Of a DNA stretch of 64,000 bases, positions 46,946 through 58,332 are shown piece by piece. The translations under genes and the position numbers were made by a program. Source of the DNA: Lumbricus rubellus (Eukaryota; Annelida; Clitellata; Crassiclitellata; Lumbricidae); contig OX243819.1 of NCBI GenBank assembly GCA_945859605.1, positions 8,325,528 to 8,389,527 of the forward strand, in the 5' to 3' direction. Every line of letters begins with the position of its first letter. Positions within the stretch are counted from its first letter, which is position 1. The notes under the pieces are model-generated. The model had not been told where the DNA came from, made no database searches, and was given only the letters and a program-made list of their open reading frames with translations.

Positions 46946-47484
46946 CCGCCCATGTGCGTGGGACTTACATTTCCATAAGCAGGGCCGCATTTTATAAGGT
47001 TAGTGCGGGTTCAGTCACGTGTTTAAAATTCACAGTACCCGGTAATTCAGTAGATGGCGCAGTAGCACGGTGTTCGGACAATTCGAAGCCGGGCAATTCG
47101 GAGCTGAACAATTCGAATCTTCAGCAAAATGTAAATGGAGGCCTACTCGGATTTTATATAGGCCTAGCGGTCGTGTATGGCCTGTTCATTTTTCATTTGA
47201 TCAGATGGTAGGTCTACTCAAACAGACAAAGACACACAAATACACACGACAAATCCATTGCGAAATGATAGGATAATCAGGGTCTTCTAAGATAGTTGGA
47301 TCGTGTGGGCCTATAATACATTTAGCGGTTAGACCTAATTCTTAGCATTGCATTGAACTCTGACTATGCAGAACAATAATAGGCCTAATTAGCAGTTTAC
47401 TGTTCCTAACAGATGCATTATTCTGAGTTGTGCACAATGACGTAACTTTGACCAAGCATGTTTTCTCTTCAATTAATTCTCCGC
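46946..47484. other. Upstream flank of NEK11, no gene recognised
   Basis: Short frames only. Confidence 0.4.
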
Positions 47485-47530
47485 GCTGCCTGCGCATGCG
47501 TTCGACCACTCTCAATGACTTCCGGTTAGC
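47485..47530 (+). promoter_or_regulatory. NEK11: Candidate NEK11 promoter (NRF1 and ETS sites)
   Basis: TGCGCATGCG at 47491-47500 fits the NRF1 palindrome. ACTTCCGG at 47518-47525 is the canonical ETS/GABP site in reverse. The local sequence is GC-richer than its surroundings and lies about 0.75 kb upstream of the first coding exon. These sites are common in TATA-less housekeeping promoters. Confidence 0.45.
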
Positions 47531-48257
47531 TCTAGGCGACGATAAACTATCTCCAAGTCTACGTTTGCGGGCTTTGAGAAAATAATAGAATTAATTTATA
47601 TTAATGTTTTTGGTAAAGAAAGTTATGTTTTAAAAGAAATATGTGTTTTAAGTTTTATACTAGTTTTTAAATTGACTTTATAGTGCTTGAACGATAAGGT
47701 TTTAGTCTGGAATACTTTGTTGTATTTATGTTGTGTTATAACAGTTGTGCTTTAACGCAATTTATTGTCTTTTTTACTTCGGCTCTTGTAATGTAAATAA
47801 CATAAAACAGTATAATCAAGTGTGTATCATCTATACGATTAGGCACCGGTAAATGGACTTTATTTGCAATGTGCATATGTCATTGATTTGCCTAATGGCA
47901 TACCTCTTTATCAGTTTTTTCTCCTTGCTTACATGTCGTTTTATTTGTTTTTTGTTTGACTCGGTGATGCAGATTTAAAGGGCAATGAAAGATTGGAGAT
48001 GGCATGATGGTTGAACAGGTTTTCTTTGTCAAGGCTTGCTTTTTTGAAAAAGACATGAGAAGATAAATGAAAAGATAATTTTACGAGGCAATGAGGCAGT
48101 GGAAGTAATGAATAACCAGTTGGCAGTGAAAGTTTTTTTAATAATTGTATTGATTAATATAGACATTGTCAGTAAGTTGTGACTCGGGGGGAAAGTTTCA
48201 GATTTAAATGAGTAGTGAATCTTTTGCTTTTTCTCCTGCAGAGTTTATGTATCTGTG

Positions 48258-48433
48258 ATGCCACTACCTAAGAAATTGCCACTTTCGTCCAATCAGTCAA
48301 AGTCTGATGCGCCAGTAAAGCCAAAGGAAGTTTTGGCCAACCGCTTTCGAGTGGAAAAGACTCTTGGTAAAGGAAACTGTGGCACAGCTTTGCTGGTGTT
48401 TGACCTCAAATCAAAAGATGAACGGGATAGGCA
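48258..48433 (+). CDS. NEK11: NEK11 exon 1 (coding start, glycine loop)
   Basis: The acceptor TTTTCTCCTGCAG ends at 48241, so a non-coding upstream exon must exist. The first in-frame ATG is 48258; the frame is open back to the acceptor, so an upstream start is not excluded. It encodes MPLPKKLPL through ANRFRVEKTLGKGNCGTALL. Donor GGCA|GTGAGC, phase 2. Confidence 0.85.
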
Positions 48434-48861
48434 GTGAGCATCATTTCTTCTTTTGTATCTTTGGATTTGTTGATTACAGCTGTTATTCTATCAATCTTTG
48501 GCTATGAAACTGCATGTTGTGGCTTTTGCTGTTTCATTCATTCATGAAGCATGCCCTCCTATGGCGTTGTATGGATGTCAACAATTCTTCTCCACTGGTT
48601 ACAGTTCTCTGCCAAGCCGATGGCCTCAGAGACGTCAAGGTGCCGTAGATTTTGATCTGTTAATCTTCTGGGATTCCAGAGGGTGTTGTCATCAGAGAAG
48701 AGTGTATTTCAGTGACTTGACCAAATTGTTTTTTCTTAATTGAAACATTTGTAAGAGGTCCAATCTATTGATATGGCAAATTTATGCACTAGAGTGCAGA
48801 GACTGGTTTACTGAGAAGGGCTTTATTTTGTTAACAAATATTGTCAATTTGTTATTTTCAG

Positions 48862-49027
48862 GAAGGTAGCGAAGAAAATCTTTGTTGGTAATCTTCTTGC
48901 TGATGAGACGGTGGATGCGGCTGCTGAGGCAAATCTTCTGAGGAGCCTCGATCATCCGAACATCGTCAAATTCTATGACAGCTTCGTGGAGGGAGAATTC
49001 TTCTGCATCTTGACAGAGTACTGTGAT
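48862..49027 (+). CDS. NEK11: NEK11 exon 2 (beta-3 Lys, alpha-C)
   Basis: Acceptor TTATTTTCAG, donor GAT|GTGAGT. It encodes KVAKKIFVGNLL, DETVDAAAEANLLRSLDHP and FFCILTEYCD. The SLDHP, IVKF and EYC pattern is very close to human NEK11. Confidence 0.95.
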
Positions 49028-49627
49028 GTGAGTAATAGCGTCAGTTTGACTACTTTATCTGATCTATTCTAACTTTCTGCTATGAATACAGATCACACAA
49101 CAATTCTTTTTTCTTTTCAAAGTGCACCAATTCTTTAATACTTTAAAAATTACGCTGCAACATCAAATCAATCATGCCAATATTTATTAAAACTCCTAAG
49201 AACTCCTAGTGTCTTTAAATTGAGAATAAAACCATCTCACCTGCTCTCTGCATCGTATTTTTTCTGTGCCAGTGGCCAAATTTCCTCTGCAGTCGTGCAT
49301 TTATCTCTATCTCTCTCTCTCGGTTCCTGTCTCTGCCTCTCTCTTCGTCTCTCTCTGTCAAATCCCAAGTATGATTTGCCAATCCAGCGGGCTTAACGGG
49401 ACTTGTCACTTGAAGCATAATATTATAGATTAAGCATCTTGTTGCAATGCTGTTTTGAGAAACCGTATCAGGGACAACGTTATGGTGTCTGGTGTCGTGC
49501 TTTCATAATATGGTCGTTATATGAAATCTGGATTTGGTATCTATGGCTGTTTTAAATCAGAATGCAAGTTGTACTGAAGGATGGTCTGGTATAATAAAAT
49601 CAACTCGACTGATGATGTGATTTACAG

Positions 49628-49746
49628 GGAGGTGACTTGGACACAAGGATCGCAGAGTATAAGAAATCAAAGCTAGTGTTTCCTGAGACTCAGATCGTCG
49701 AATGGATCATCGAACTTCTACTCGCTCTTCAGTACATGCACAGCCG
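49628..49746 (+). CDS. NEK11: NEK11 exon 3
   Basis: Acceptor TTTACAG, donor AGCCG|GTAAAA (phase 2). It encodes GGDLDTRIAEYKKSKLVFPE and ELLLALQYMHSR, kinase subdomains V-VIa. FPETQIVEW matches the NEK11 FPENQIIEW segment. Confidence 0.95.
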
Positions 49747-49959
49747 GTAAAATAACTAATATTGCTTCTCTTTGTTTGCTATTGTTACTGTTTTATCTTT
49801 GTATTGTTATCAGGAAAGCTTTTGTCTGTGGCAACACAGGGATCAATAAGTGTTGTAAGTATGAAGTTGATTGGGCGGTGTGATTAAGAGAAGAGAGAAC
49901 TTTGAAACAGGTATGCATGGTTTGTTGTCAGATGCATTGCCGAAAAACTCGTAAGAGTT

Positions 49960-50095
49960 GGTCATGTCTGGGTTGCGATTTCTGTACTTTACACTACTTT
50001 ACTCGGAACACTGCTCCACAATCACTGGAATATAATTTTTATGCTGATGATACTCAACTGTATATTTGCTTTACTGATTATATTGATTTTAATGT
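49960..50095 (+). mobile_element. LINE reverse transcriptase fragment in NEK11 intron 3
   Basis: The frame reads EYNFYADDTQLYICF, the YxDD catalytic block of an L2/CR1/Rex-type LINE, with an upstream CDFCTLHYF trace. It ends within 10 bases of NEK11 exon 4 and is open into it, which could mislead gene finders. Confidence 0.75.
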
Positions 50096-50101
50096 TTGTA
50101 G

Positions 50102-50131
50102 AAAAATTCTTCATCGGGATCTGAAGACCAG
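50102..50131 (+). CDS. NEK11: NEK11 exon 4 (30-nt micro-exon, catalytic HRD loop)
   Basis: The acceptor TTTGTAG and donor CCAG|GTTGGC bound 30 bases encoding KILHRDLKT between two split Arg codons. Joined to exons 3 and 5 it reads MHSR, KILHRDLKTRN, IFLRN in a continuous frame, exactly the kinase subdomain VIb sequence. Without it the kinase would lack its catalytic Asp. Confidence 0.9.
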
Positions 50132-50259
50132 GTTGGCCGAGTTTTGTTTTGTTGTTATGTGAAAAGTGATTTATGTGCCCTAGCCTTTTTTATCGTGGAT
50201 AAGAAGTAAACAATAGACTGCTCTGATATCCTAGATTATGGGATCGTTGCTTGTCTTAA

Positions 50260-50321
50260 CCCTTTAATGCTGTAATAGATTACTTTTTCATGCAGTTTAC
50301 TACAGGCTTGTTGTTAAAGTG
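50260..50321. mobile_element. Decayed piggyBac-type MITE
   Basis: TTAA at 50256-50259 and 50322-50325 enclose CCCTTTAATGC at one end and a degraded inverse at the other, similar to 5095-5167. Confidence 0.5.
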
Positions 50322-50662
50322 TTAAGTGTATAAAGCACGTAATTGCTTTCACTTTACGATTTTGTAGGCTATCGTTTTTACTCAAATCAAATCAAATTTA
50401 TTGTTCCAAACACTGTACAACATCTGACAGTAAAAAAATTTTTTAGAAATGGTTCACCATGTTGTACAGCAGAATACAAATTTCAGAAATGAAGGCATGC
50501 AAGCCAATTATTCATCAATAAGATCACAGCAGATTATCTCGGACTGAATGATTGGGGAACAACAAACCCACTGATGGAAGAAATTTAAATGTCTTTTACA
50601 GAACTTGTACCTTAATTAAAACTCCTTTATATTTAAGCTAATGTGGCATTTTTATTTTATAG

Positions 50663-50824
50663 GAACATATTTCTCCGGAATGAGCTCGTGAAGATTGGAG
50701 ATTTCGGAATATCTAGAATTTTAAAAGGTAGTGCTGATATGGCTTCAACTTTTGTCGGTACGCCTTACTACATGAGTCCGGAAGTATTAAAACATGAAGG
50801 GTACAATTCCAAGTCAGACATATG
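50663..50824 (+). CDS. NEK11: NEK11 exon 5 (DFG, activation segment)
   Basis: Acceptor TATTTTATAG, donor ATATG|GTGAGT (phase 2). It encodes NIFLRNELVKIGDFGISRIL, FVGTPYYMSPEVLKHEGYNS and KSDIW. Confidence 0.96.
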
Positions 50825-51761
50825 GTGAGTGCTTCAATAGGTTGTATTTGTTTTTTTGATAAATTATATAGAAACATGAATTAGTTAACTATAAGTAGTC
50901 ATAACATCATATGTTTATTCTTCACCTACATTTAAAAAAATCATTTTGCCTGTTGTTTTGTGGAAAACAACAGGCAACATATCAAGTGCACGTCGTGCAG
51001 CTGTGACACATCATTGAAAGATGTTCTTTTGAGTGACTTGTTACCTAGCAGATATAAAAAGCTGCATCTTAAGATATGCTGAAAATGTTTCTTGTTTCAA
51101 TTAAGTTCAAATTTCAAGTGGAAAATGTTTTGTGAAGATGGTCAAAAACACAGGAGATGGCATATTATGATTGTTTATTAACAACTTTATGTTGTGCACG
51201 TGTGTATTTGTGTAGTGCGATTTTTTTACTGATTGCGAAGTGCAAACCCAAATCAAGCTGCAATGAAGTCAACATGCAGAAGGTCATTTTGCCACTAGAG
51301 ACACATCCTATGGCAGATGAGCAATTTGATAAATTAAGTCCAATAATTAGAAAATGAAATGACAGGCAGACAGAAGTCGTTTACAGTCTGTGTTGTTGGT
51401 CAGTAGGTTATGCAAGGGTGGGAATGCACCAAATATGTTTGTTTTTTAAATTTAATTTCTGCAGGGTATAATTATGCTTTTACGGTTTGTATGCATGTGC
51501 GAGTTATGTGCATGGAGAAATCTAATGTGGGATTATCCATTCATTCATTTATAAATTTCTAGAGTGCCTCTTCAAGGGACTACTCAGAGGTGCTCCCAGT
51601 TATGAGTTGAATAAAAAGCGCTTCAGTGAGAGTCCCAGGAAACTGATGCAGCTACTGTGGAGGGGGGGGGGGCATTCCAGACCATTGTAATTACTACTAC
51701 GGTTACATGGCTAATGAATATATGATTGTATGTTCTGTTAGTGGCTGTTGATTGGTTGTAG

Positions 51762-51911
51762 GTCGATTGGTTGTATCCTGTACGACCTGGCGGCCTTGGA
51801 GCATCCATTCCAGGGTCGGACGTTGATGGGTGTCATGTATAAAATAACGGAAGAAGATCCGCCTGCGTGGCCTACGTCCTATTCAGCGGATCTCAAGGAT
51901 CTCTTCCTTCA
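51762..51911 (+). CDS. NEK11: NEK11 exon 6
   Basis: Acceptor TTGGTTGTAG; the first base completes Trp. Donor CTTCA|GTAGGC (phase 2). It encodes SIGCILYDLAALEHPFQG, KITEEDPPAWP and DLKDLFL, kinase subdomains IX-X. Confidence 0.95.
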
Positions 51912-52044
51912 GTAGGCTGACCTCAGTTTCACTGCACGTCAATATTTTGTTTCTTGAGGTTTTTGGCTGTAAGATAAATAGGTTTCGTTTTCTGTGGGAA
52001 TAGTTGCGGCTGATGTTATTGATGATGCTTCTGTATGTTAAAAA

Positions 52045-52335
52045 ATGTTTTGTGTCACTCTAATGCTCTACCTTAATGGGTTGATCTTTTGGGTATTTAC
52101 CTTGATCTATTTTTATCTTTGTCACGAACTACATATATACAGCTTTGGGCTTTTGCTGTTGTTTGTCCCTCAATATGGAATGACCTTCCTTAGAGCTGGA
52201 ATTCGTAGCAGAATTCTGGTGGGGAAATTCGCCTGCATCGTTTCGCTGATCAAGGTCCTGTCATACTGAGTGCTTCTGAATAGCTCTGCTGTGAGAAGCA
52301 CTTTACAAATGTTATATTGGATTAGATTATATTAG
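52045..52335 (+). mobile_element. Probable LINE 3' fragment
   Basis: A frame reading FVPQYGMTFLRAGIRSRI, followed by a GAAGCACTTTACAAATG-type tail, resembles the end of L2/CR1-type LINEs. A similar tail occurs near 54250-54390. Confidence 0.4.
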
Positions 52336-52764
52336 TTTTCATTATATTACCTGATAAGAAGAACCTAAGAAACCGAGGTTTGGAGCACCATTGTTTATGC
52401 CTTGCAAACTTGACATTTGGCATGATTGAAGTTACTGAATAACATAGTTAATTGATGTTGCTGTTTGACAATGGTCTTATTCGGCTACAATGTTTTCATT
52501 GTTTTGATGTTTCAATTTATAACACTTCCTTTTCCGGATGTTGTTTAAGCAGCTCATCAACTGGAGTATTGCAATGGTCTTATTGTTGGTAATGGTTTCG
52601 TAGTACATAAGTAAGCTGCCCTGCATGTAAACTGTTTCCAGTGTTTATAATTTATTGATTTGGGGAATCTCTTTCTGATCTGTTGATTCTTCTATCCAAT
52701 GCAAGATGCCAGTTTCAGTCTATGTACTGGTGAAATGGACCACTTACTGCGCTGTGTCTTGTAG

Positions 52765-52843
52765 TATGTTAGAGAAAAACCCAAAGACAAGACTTTCTGC
52801 CAGTGAAGCGTTAAAGCTGCCTTTTGTTACAAAGCATATCGAA
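52765..52843 (+). CDS. NEK11: NEK11 exon 7 (end of kinase domain)
   Basis: Acceptor TCTTGTAG, donor GAA|GTAAGT (phase 0). It encodes MLEKNPKTRLSASEALKLPF then VTKHIE, the subdomain XI Arg region. Confidence 0.93.
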
Positions 52844-53703
52844 GTAAGTTCATTCGTTACAGCTGCTGATCTTGCCTCTGCTGATCTTTTTTCGTTAAAT
52901 ACTTTACACGTCATTAACTCCAAGACCTGAGAGACATCGGTAAAGTAAATGTTTATTTACTTGTTTCCGTATAGTGACCATATCTGACTTTGATCCTGCT
53001 CATTTTTCAATGAATGTGTCGGGTGGGAGTTTTCACAGTCACTACTTATCTGATCTCAATGAGTGCCATGCTATTTAAGAGCGCTGTTGACAAGCTCAGC
53101 TAACTTCTATTACAACATCATTGCCATAGATCCTGAAAACCTGGAGAGTCACGGAATTAGACTTTCGTATTGATTTATAGTCTAACTCAGAAATGATCAA
53201 ACAAATAGATCTGCTAGTTTCAGCAGGAGAAGTATAACTAACTAAAGTTTAGTTTCTGATAGGTTTATCAATCTGCTGTAGTAAAATGAGCATTAGAAGT
53301 AAAATAAATATTATTTTATGTCAATGATAAGTTGATAACATCATTTTATAATTATTGTAGAGAGTGACCTTAGAGCTGTTATAAATTTTTTTATCGTGCT
53401 GTTTGAATTGCTTATGAAAATCACTACCTTCACTATGATCATATTTGAACAGTGAACACCTCTAAGTGGAGATGTGGGGGAGCACTAAATGAATTTTCGA
53501 TTGATTGATTGTTTTGATTGCAGTGGTGATTGACGACCTCTGAGTATGTATCCTGAAGAGGTGCTATATAAATTCTCACAATGAATGATGACTTGTGTGC
53601 ATTGAGATAATGTCGCTTAGAGCTTATTGGAGTTGTTGAGGTGAATTATTTTGTTGGTTATGTTTTGAAATTGGTTGTTTCTGTGTGTTGCATGACATTT
53701 TAG

Positions 53704-53792
53704 TTCCTGAGGAACACGATAGTCGTCAAACACAGATCAAAAGATGAGAAAGAGATTGTTAGCCATGAAACTGAAGCAATAGCCAGTGCCTT
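53704..53792 (+). CDS. NEK11: NEK11 exon 8
   Basis: Acceptor GACATTTTAG, donor GCCTT|GTAAGA (phase 2). It encodes FLRNTIVVKHRSKDEK and ETEAIASA. Less conserved, but phase and position fit. Confidence 0.8.
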
Positions 53793-54696
53793 GTAAGAAT
53801 AACTAACAACATTCATTCATTTGATTTTATTAAGTTCTCGATTCTTATGTTAAAGAGTAAGTTCTTGTTTGGGATTTTCATTAACACTGATTTTATAGTT
53901 ATTTGGTTAGTTAAACGGTGTACTGTGTTTCTGATTTTCGGTATTTGCTGAGACCTTGTCAGTCTTTCAGTTAAAAATATTTTCACAAATGACTTGTTGA
54001 ATCTTGATATTTGTCAGCTGAAGTTATGTGATATTAGTCAAATGTTAGCTCAAAATGGTCTAGAATATTTTCAAGTGGCTGGGCAATCTGCATTTTATGA
54101 TCTAGCTACTTTGGGTGTTGGCATAATTTTGAGATTACATTCACCTTGGGAGATAAATTTATTTGCAATAAAGTATGTTACATATTATAGCAAATTCACA
54201 GGTGTCGTTACATTATTCAGTTTCATTAAGTGTGCTCATTTTACGAGTTGAAGCCATCCCTGAGATGGTGGTTTCTTCATATGAGCCATGGACAAGTCCT
54301 ATATTCACAGTTTCTCAGCGCCATTGATTTGTGCTTTGTTAGAAGAGCTTTATAAATGCATGATTATATAAATCTAATCTAATTTAATAAAACATTTGTA
54401 AATCCAATCATTAGGGGATTCACTCCTGGCATTGCATGGGCTTAGCCAGGGTGAAGCAAGTGGAGTTCTTCTGTTGCTCTTTATATACTTGAACGTCGAC
54501 TGTGACATATGACCAGAATTTTGCAAATTGATGTTCTGTTAAGGTTGATTGTTAACAACAAAATGATCGAAATTTCAAAGCATATGCTGAGAAAGCTAAA
54601 CACTGTTTTGAAATCTTGAGTATATAACATATATACACTGGTGACAATAGTTAAGAAATGGATTTCACAGGCTGTCTGGTTGATTGTTTCTTTCAG

Positions 54697-54825
54697 CAAC
54701 CACAGCGCAAAGCTGTCTGAGTTGCAGAAGGAATCCGAACACAAGAAATTCCGCAATCTTCCACCAAGAGACAGATTTCGAATTGAGAAGCAGAAGAAAG
54801 TTGATGAGGATCTTCAGCGGATGAA
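54697..54825 (+). CDS. NEK11: NEK11 exon 9 (coiled-coil region)
   Basis: Acceptor TTTCTTTCAG, donor ATGAA|GTAAGT (phase 2). It encodes AKLSELQKESEHKKFRN, LPPRDRFRIEKQKKVDEDL and QRM. It parallels the vertebrate LRALSEVQKMTPRERMRL segment. Confidence 0.9.
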
Positions 54826-54885
54826 GTAAGTAAGATCTCTTGTGAAAACGTCTCTCTTGTCGTAAAACGTGAACAAATATAAATG

Positions 54886-55104
54886 TGGGGTGTAGTGGTG
54901 GGTTAGGTACTGTGGAGTCGGATGGTTCCAGGTTCGAATCCACCTCAAATCGCCGTGTATGGACTTTGAGCAAGTCCTTCACTCAGAATTGCTCGTGCGC
55001 TTCGGCATGAAACTTTGATGCAGTGTCCATGCTGTAGTCTGGAGTGCCTCTGAGTAGAAAGCTTGAAAGGGCGTTATAGCAAATGCGAGAAATAAATAAA
55101 TGAA
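54886..55104 (+). mobile_element. tRNA-derived SINE (diverged)
   Basis: B-box GGTTCGAATCC at 54931-54941, the GAGCAAGTCCTTCACTC central block, a GGGCGTTATAGC tail and an (AAAT)n end. Confidence 0.8.
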
Positions 55105-55688
55105 TATCTATGTCATTTGTCAAGTCTGTTCTCAGGTATTTAACGTCATCAGTTGATCATGTTGTGTTCAAGAACAAATGACTTGTACTTTTTTAAATTT
55201 GAACTTTGATGATATCGAATAAGTGTTGAAGAGCACAACTTTGAGCTAAGAATTTCTGTGGTGCCACTGTTTTGATTTCAAGGCAGTGCATTGATGATGA
55301 AAATGACAAGAAAAGGAGAATAATAGTATTAAATAATATATCCAGTAAGTAATGGTAATAATATGCCCGAACCACTGTTTCCCCATAGCCATGGAAGCCA
55401 TGAGCCCATCAACAGTTATGTTTATAGATACATAATAAACATTTCGTTGCTTGAACATTAAACCAACTGTCAAACACTTTAGATAGTAATAATAATAATA
55501 ATAATAAAAATAGTAATAAGAATATTAACTTACCTGGTAGAGTTGCATTCAGAGGCATCTTTCCTACAAACCCCAAAGACGAGGCCGACTCTCCAGACAA
55601 ATTTCCTGCTCCACTTAGCAATTTTGTTATTTCTTGTTATATGCACAAACATACGTCATTTGTCATTTGTTTGTTGTTGTTTTTTTAG

Positions 55689-55770
55689 AGCCTTAACCCT
55701 TCAACAAGCGAAGGAGAACCGAGCGAATTATGAGGCAACTCGACAAGCACAGAACCCATACAAGTCAACA
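55689..55770 (+). CDS. NEK11: NEK11 exon 10
   Basis: Acceptor GTTTTTTTAG. Donor TCAACA|GTCAGT, a weak site chosen because it leaves phase 0 for exon 11. It encodes ALTLQQAKENRANYEATRQA and QNPYKST, continuing the helical region. Confidence 0.78.
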
Positions 55771-56049
55771 GTCAGTCTATCCTGTATTTTTTTATCTAAA
55801 ATACACACAGTCTGATCTTATCGAAGTTTTAGACTTTTCTAATCTGGTTAAATCTGTTGTGTCTCTGATTCAAATGCGATTGGTGGTAAGGTAATTTCTT
55901 ATTTACTATTCACTATATATTGATGGTCTGATCTAGTCTGGTTTGCTATTACCTGTCTTCTTGTCTGGCGTTGTCACTGTGTCTTAGTTGGTCAAATAAC
56001 TTGTGATGTTGCTTCAAAGTGAGGATGTAAAATCTAATAGTCTGAGAAT

Positions 56050-56391
56050 TTGTATTGTATTGTATTTAAACATTTATAAAGCGCCTCTAGTAGGGTGAAC
56101 CGTTCAGAGGCGCTCCCAGTGCGCAAGGCCCAGCGAGAAGAAACAGGTTTTGAGAAGAGACAAAGCAGAGGAGAGACTACCAGAAAGAAGTGTAGAGCGA
56201 ACAGAAGGAGAGAGGGCATTTCAAAGAGAAGGACCAATTGAGACAAATGATCGAGACTGAGCCATAACAGTTCTAGACCGAGGAACCAAGAGGTCAAATC
56301 TGTTGGATGAACGAAGTGGACGGTGGGAGGAAGCTGAGTGAGGACGAAGTAAAACATTAGTGAGATATTTTGGGGCAAGACCCCGTTGAGA
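56050..56391 (-). mobile_element. LINE 3' end (same family as 17151-18535)
   Basis: Minus-strand LAPKYLTNVLL, SNRFDLLVPRSRTVMAQSRS and a C-terminal SRWALRTGS trace are the terminal RT region. The tail is a short (ATACA)n repeat at 56050-56065. Frameshifted. Confidence 0.75.
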
Positions 56392-56573
56392 ATTGTCTGT
56401 GCTGTGTATAATGGATGAAATGCTTAGTTCAGTCCAGGTGATATAATAGGAAGCCAGTTGCAGGAGAAAATGGTCTTCAAAAAGAGAAGGCGACATAATG
56501 ATTATGGAATTTTGTGTTTGAGTGAAAGCATGGATTAATTAAATAATAGGTCTGTGAACATCAAACCAGATTG

Positions 56574-56792
56574 TGGGGCGCGGTGGTCTAGTGGTGGCGT
56601 CGTTGCCTTGGAGCCGGAAGGTCCGAGGTTCGAATCCACCTCCCCGCGTAAGGACCTTGGGCAAGTCCTTCACTCACAATTGCTCAGCGCTTCGGCGTGA
56701 AACTCCGATGCTGTGTCCGCTCTGCATCGGGAGCGCCTCTGAGTAGAAAGCTTGAAGGGGCGCTATAACAAGTGCGCATACAAACAAACAAA
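56574..56792 (+). mobile_element. tRNA-derived SINE, best-preserved copy, with target-site duplication
   Basis: A-box TGGTCTAGTGG at 56584-56594 and B-box GGTTCGAATCC at 56627-56637 give an internal pol III promoter. A central ACCTTGGGCAAGTCCTTCAC block, a GGCGCTATAACAAGTGC tail and (CAAA)n follow. It is flanked by the 7-bp direct repeat CAGATTG at 56567-56573 and 56793-56799. Confidence 0.88.
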
Positions 56793-57317
56793 CAGATTGA
56801 TACTTCTTATGGATATACGCAATTCTTCGTTCAATCCCCAATAAACTCTCTGCTGCTGATGATGATGATGCCAAGGGTATCTGAGCTGTATTGTTTAAGT
56901 CCCAGGCATGGTGACCATTGAAGGATAGACTCTGATTTATGCTGTCTGTCAGGTGTCTAGGTTTCTGATTAAACCTTATCCTACAGTGGCCAGTGGTCAC
57001 TATGCATCCACCTTGAGTTAGTCTCTAACATACATCCACTACATGGAACAATTGAAAGCTGCCGGGATTTGAAAATTACTGACTTAAACTACTATCACAA
57101 TGCAATAATTGGGCGCGTTGGCTGCCAACTGAATGCAAAAATTTGTCAAACAACAAATCAATAAATTAATCATCGTATGCAGTTTGCAAAGTTGGCAGAG
57201 AGCTTGAGAGTTGAGCTTGGAGGTTTTGAGAGTTCGTGCTGTTTATAAGGGGATTTCATGTATAAAATATGTTTAAGAAAATATGTATTATCTGCTTTTT
57301 CTGATGACGATTTTCAG

Positions 57318-57408
57318 ATTCCACTTGGAGAATTGCCGTCTGCTCAGAAGAATCGTGAATTTGGAGCGGCAGTTGGATTTGACGACAGACGACCCCGCAC
57401 TGTTCCAG
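57318..57408 (+). CDS. NEK11: NEK11 exon 11
   Basis: Acceptor GATTTTCAG. Donor TTCCAG|GTTATT (phase 1). It encodes IPLGELPSAQKNREFGAAVG and FDDRRPRTVP. Family match is weak here; support is frame, phase and position. Confidence 0.75.
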
Positions 57409-58101
57409 GTTATTTTGCACAGAACCTAATAGTTTTTCATTTCTTCTGTGCAAGCTTGTCACACTGATGATCTTTTGGACTGTGTGCTATTTTTTAATAT
57501 TAATATCCACTCAGAAACTTCGTGTACAACCAAGTAGATCTCAGTTTACGGACTAAAACGTTTTCTGCTGCTAGTGTGGTTTGGGATGTTTCATCTTTTT
57601 TTGATTTAACCCAAAATCTAACCAGAATACTGGTTGCAGTAGAGATATATGATCGAGTAACATTTCTCCACAGCTTTCTGGCCTTTTGGAATCTTTATAG
57701 CTTGCTGCTCAAACTGTAAAAGTGGATATTGAGAAGTATTAACTCCAGGAGAATATACTCCTTTTAATAAATAAAATATAATAAATAAATATATCCTCAG
57801 TCCTACACTATTTACGGTAGTAAACAAACAAATTCTGTTTACCTGGGACGATGTACGGCCCACTGAAAATGCATTGCTGTTCAGTTTGTTTCCACAGTTT
57901 ACTTAGCCCTGCTTTAGATAATGTGCTGCAGTTATTACTTCCGAAGTTAGAGCCTCACTCTGTAACCATGGATCTTGGTCTAATTTTAACATTTTAGTGT
58001 GATGGTTTCATAGGTTGCAAATTTCGCAACATTTGTTTTACGTCTTTTCTGTAACAAATTGAGATAGTATATAATTGTTTTCATGCGTAAACCCTTGTCA
58101 G

Positions 58102-58332
58102 GTCCGGGTTATCAAGAAAAAAAGTCAAGGTTTATGTCTTTCGACCTGGAAAAGTATGAGGATGAGGAGGAAGAAGAAGAGGATGAGGAGGAGGTAGAAG
58201 AGCGAAACCAGAGGATTGCTAATAATAAGCCACTCTTCCGACGAAGTTCTGCCGACGATGATCGACCGATAACACCGCTGAAAGATCGAACCGTTTACAG
58301 CTTGAAACATAATTCACTTGATTTTCCTGATG
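58102..58332 (+). CDS. NEK11: NEK11 exon 12 (acidic tract)
   Basis: Acceptor CCCTTGTCAG. Donor TGATG|GTCAGT (phase 1). It encodes GYQEKKSRFMSFDLEKYED, an E/D-rich run and RRSSADDDRPITPLKDRT. The acidic tract parallels the E-rich part of vertebrate NEK11. Confidence 0.8.

Noticed and set aside
49902..50162. 86-codon frame with YADDTQLY followed by HRDLK as a fusion gene
   Set aside because: It combines a LINE remnant with NEK11 exon 4 by chance; splice sites at 50102 and 50131 restore the kinase frame.
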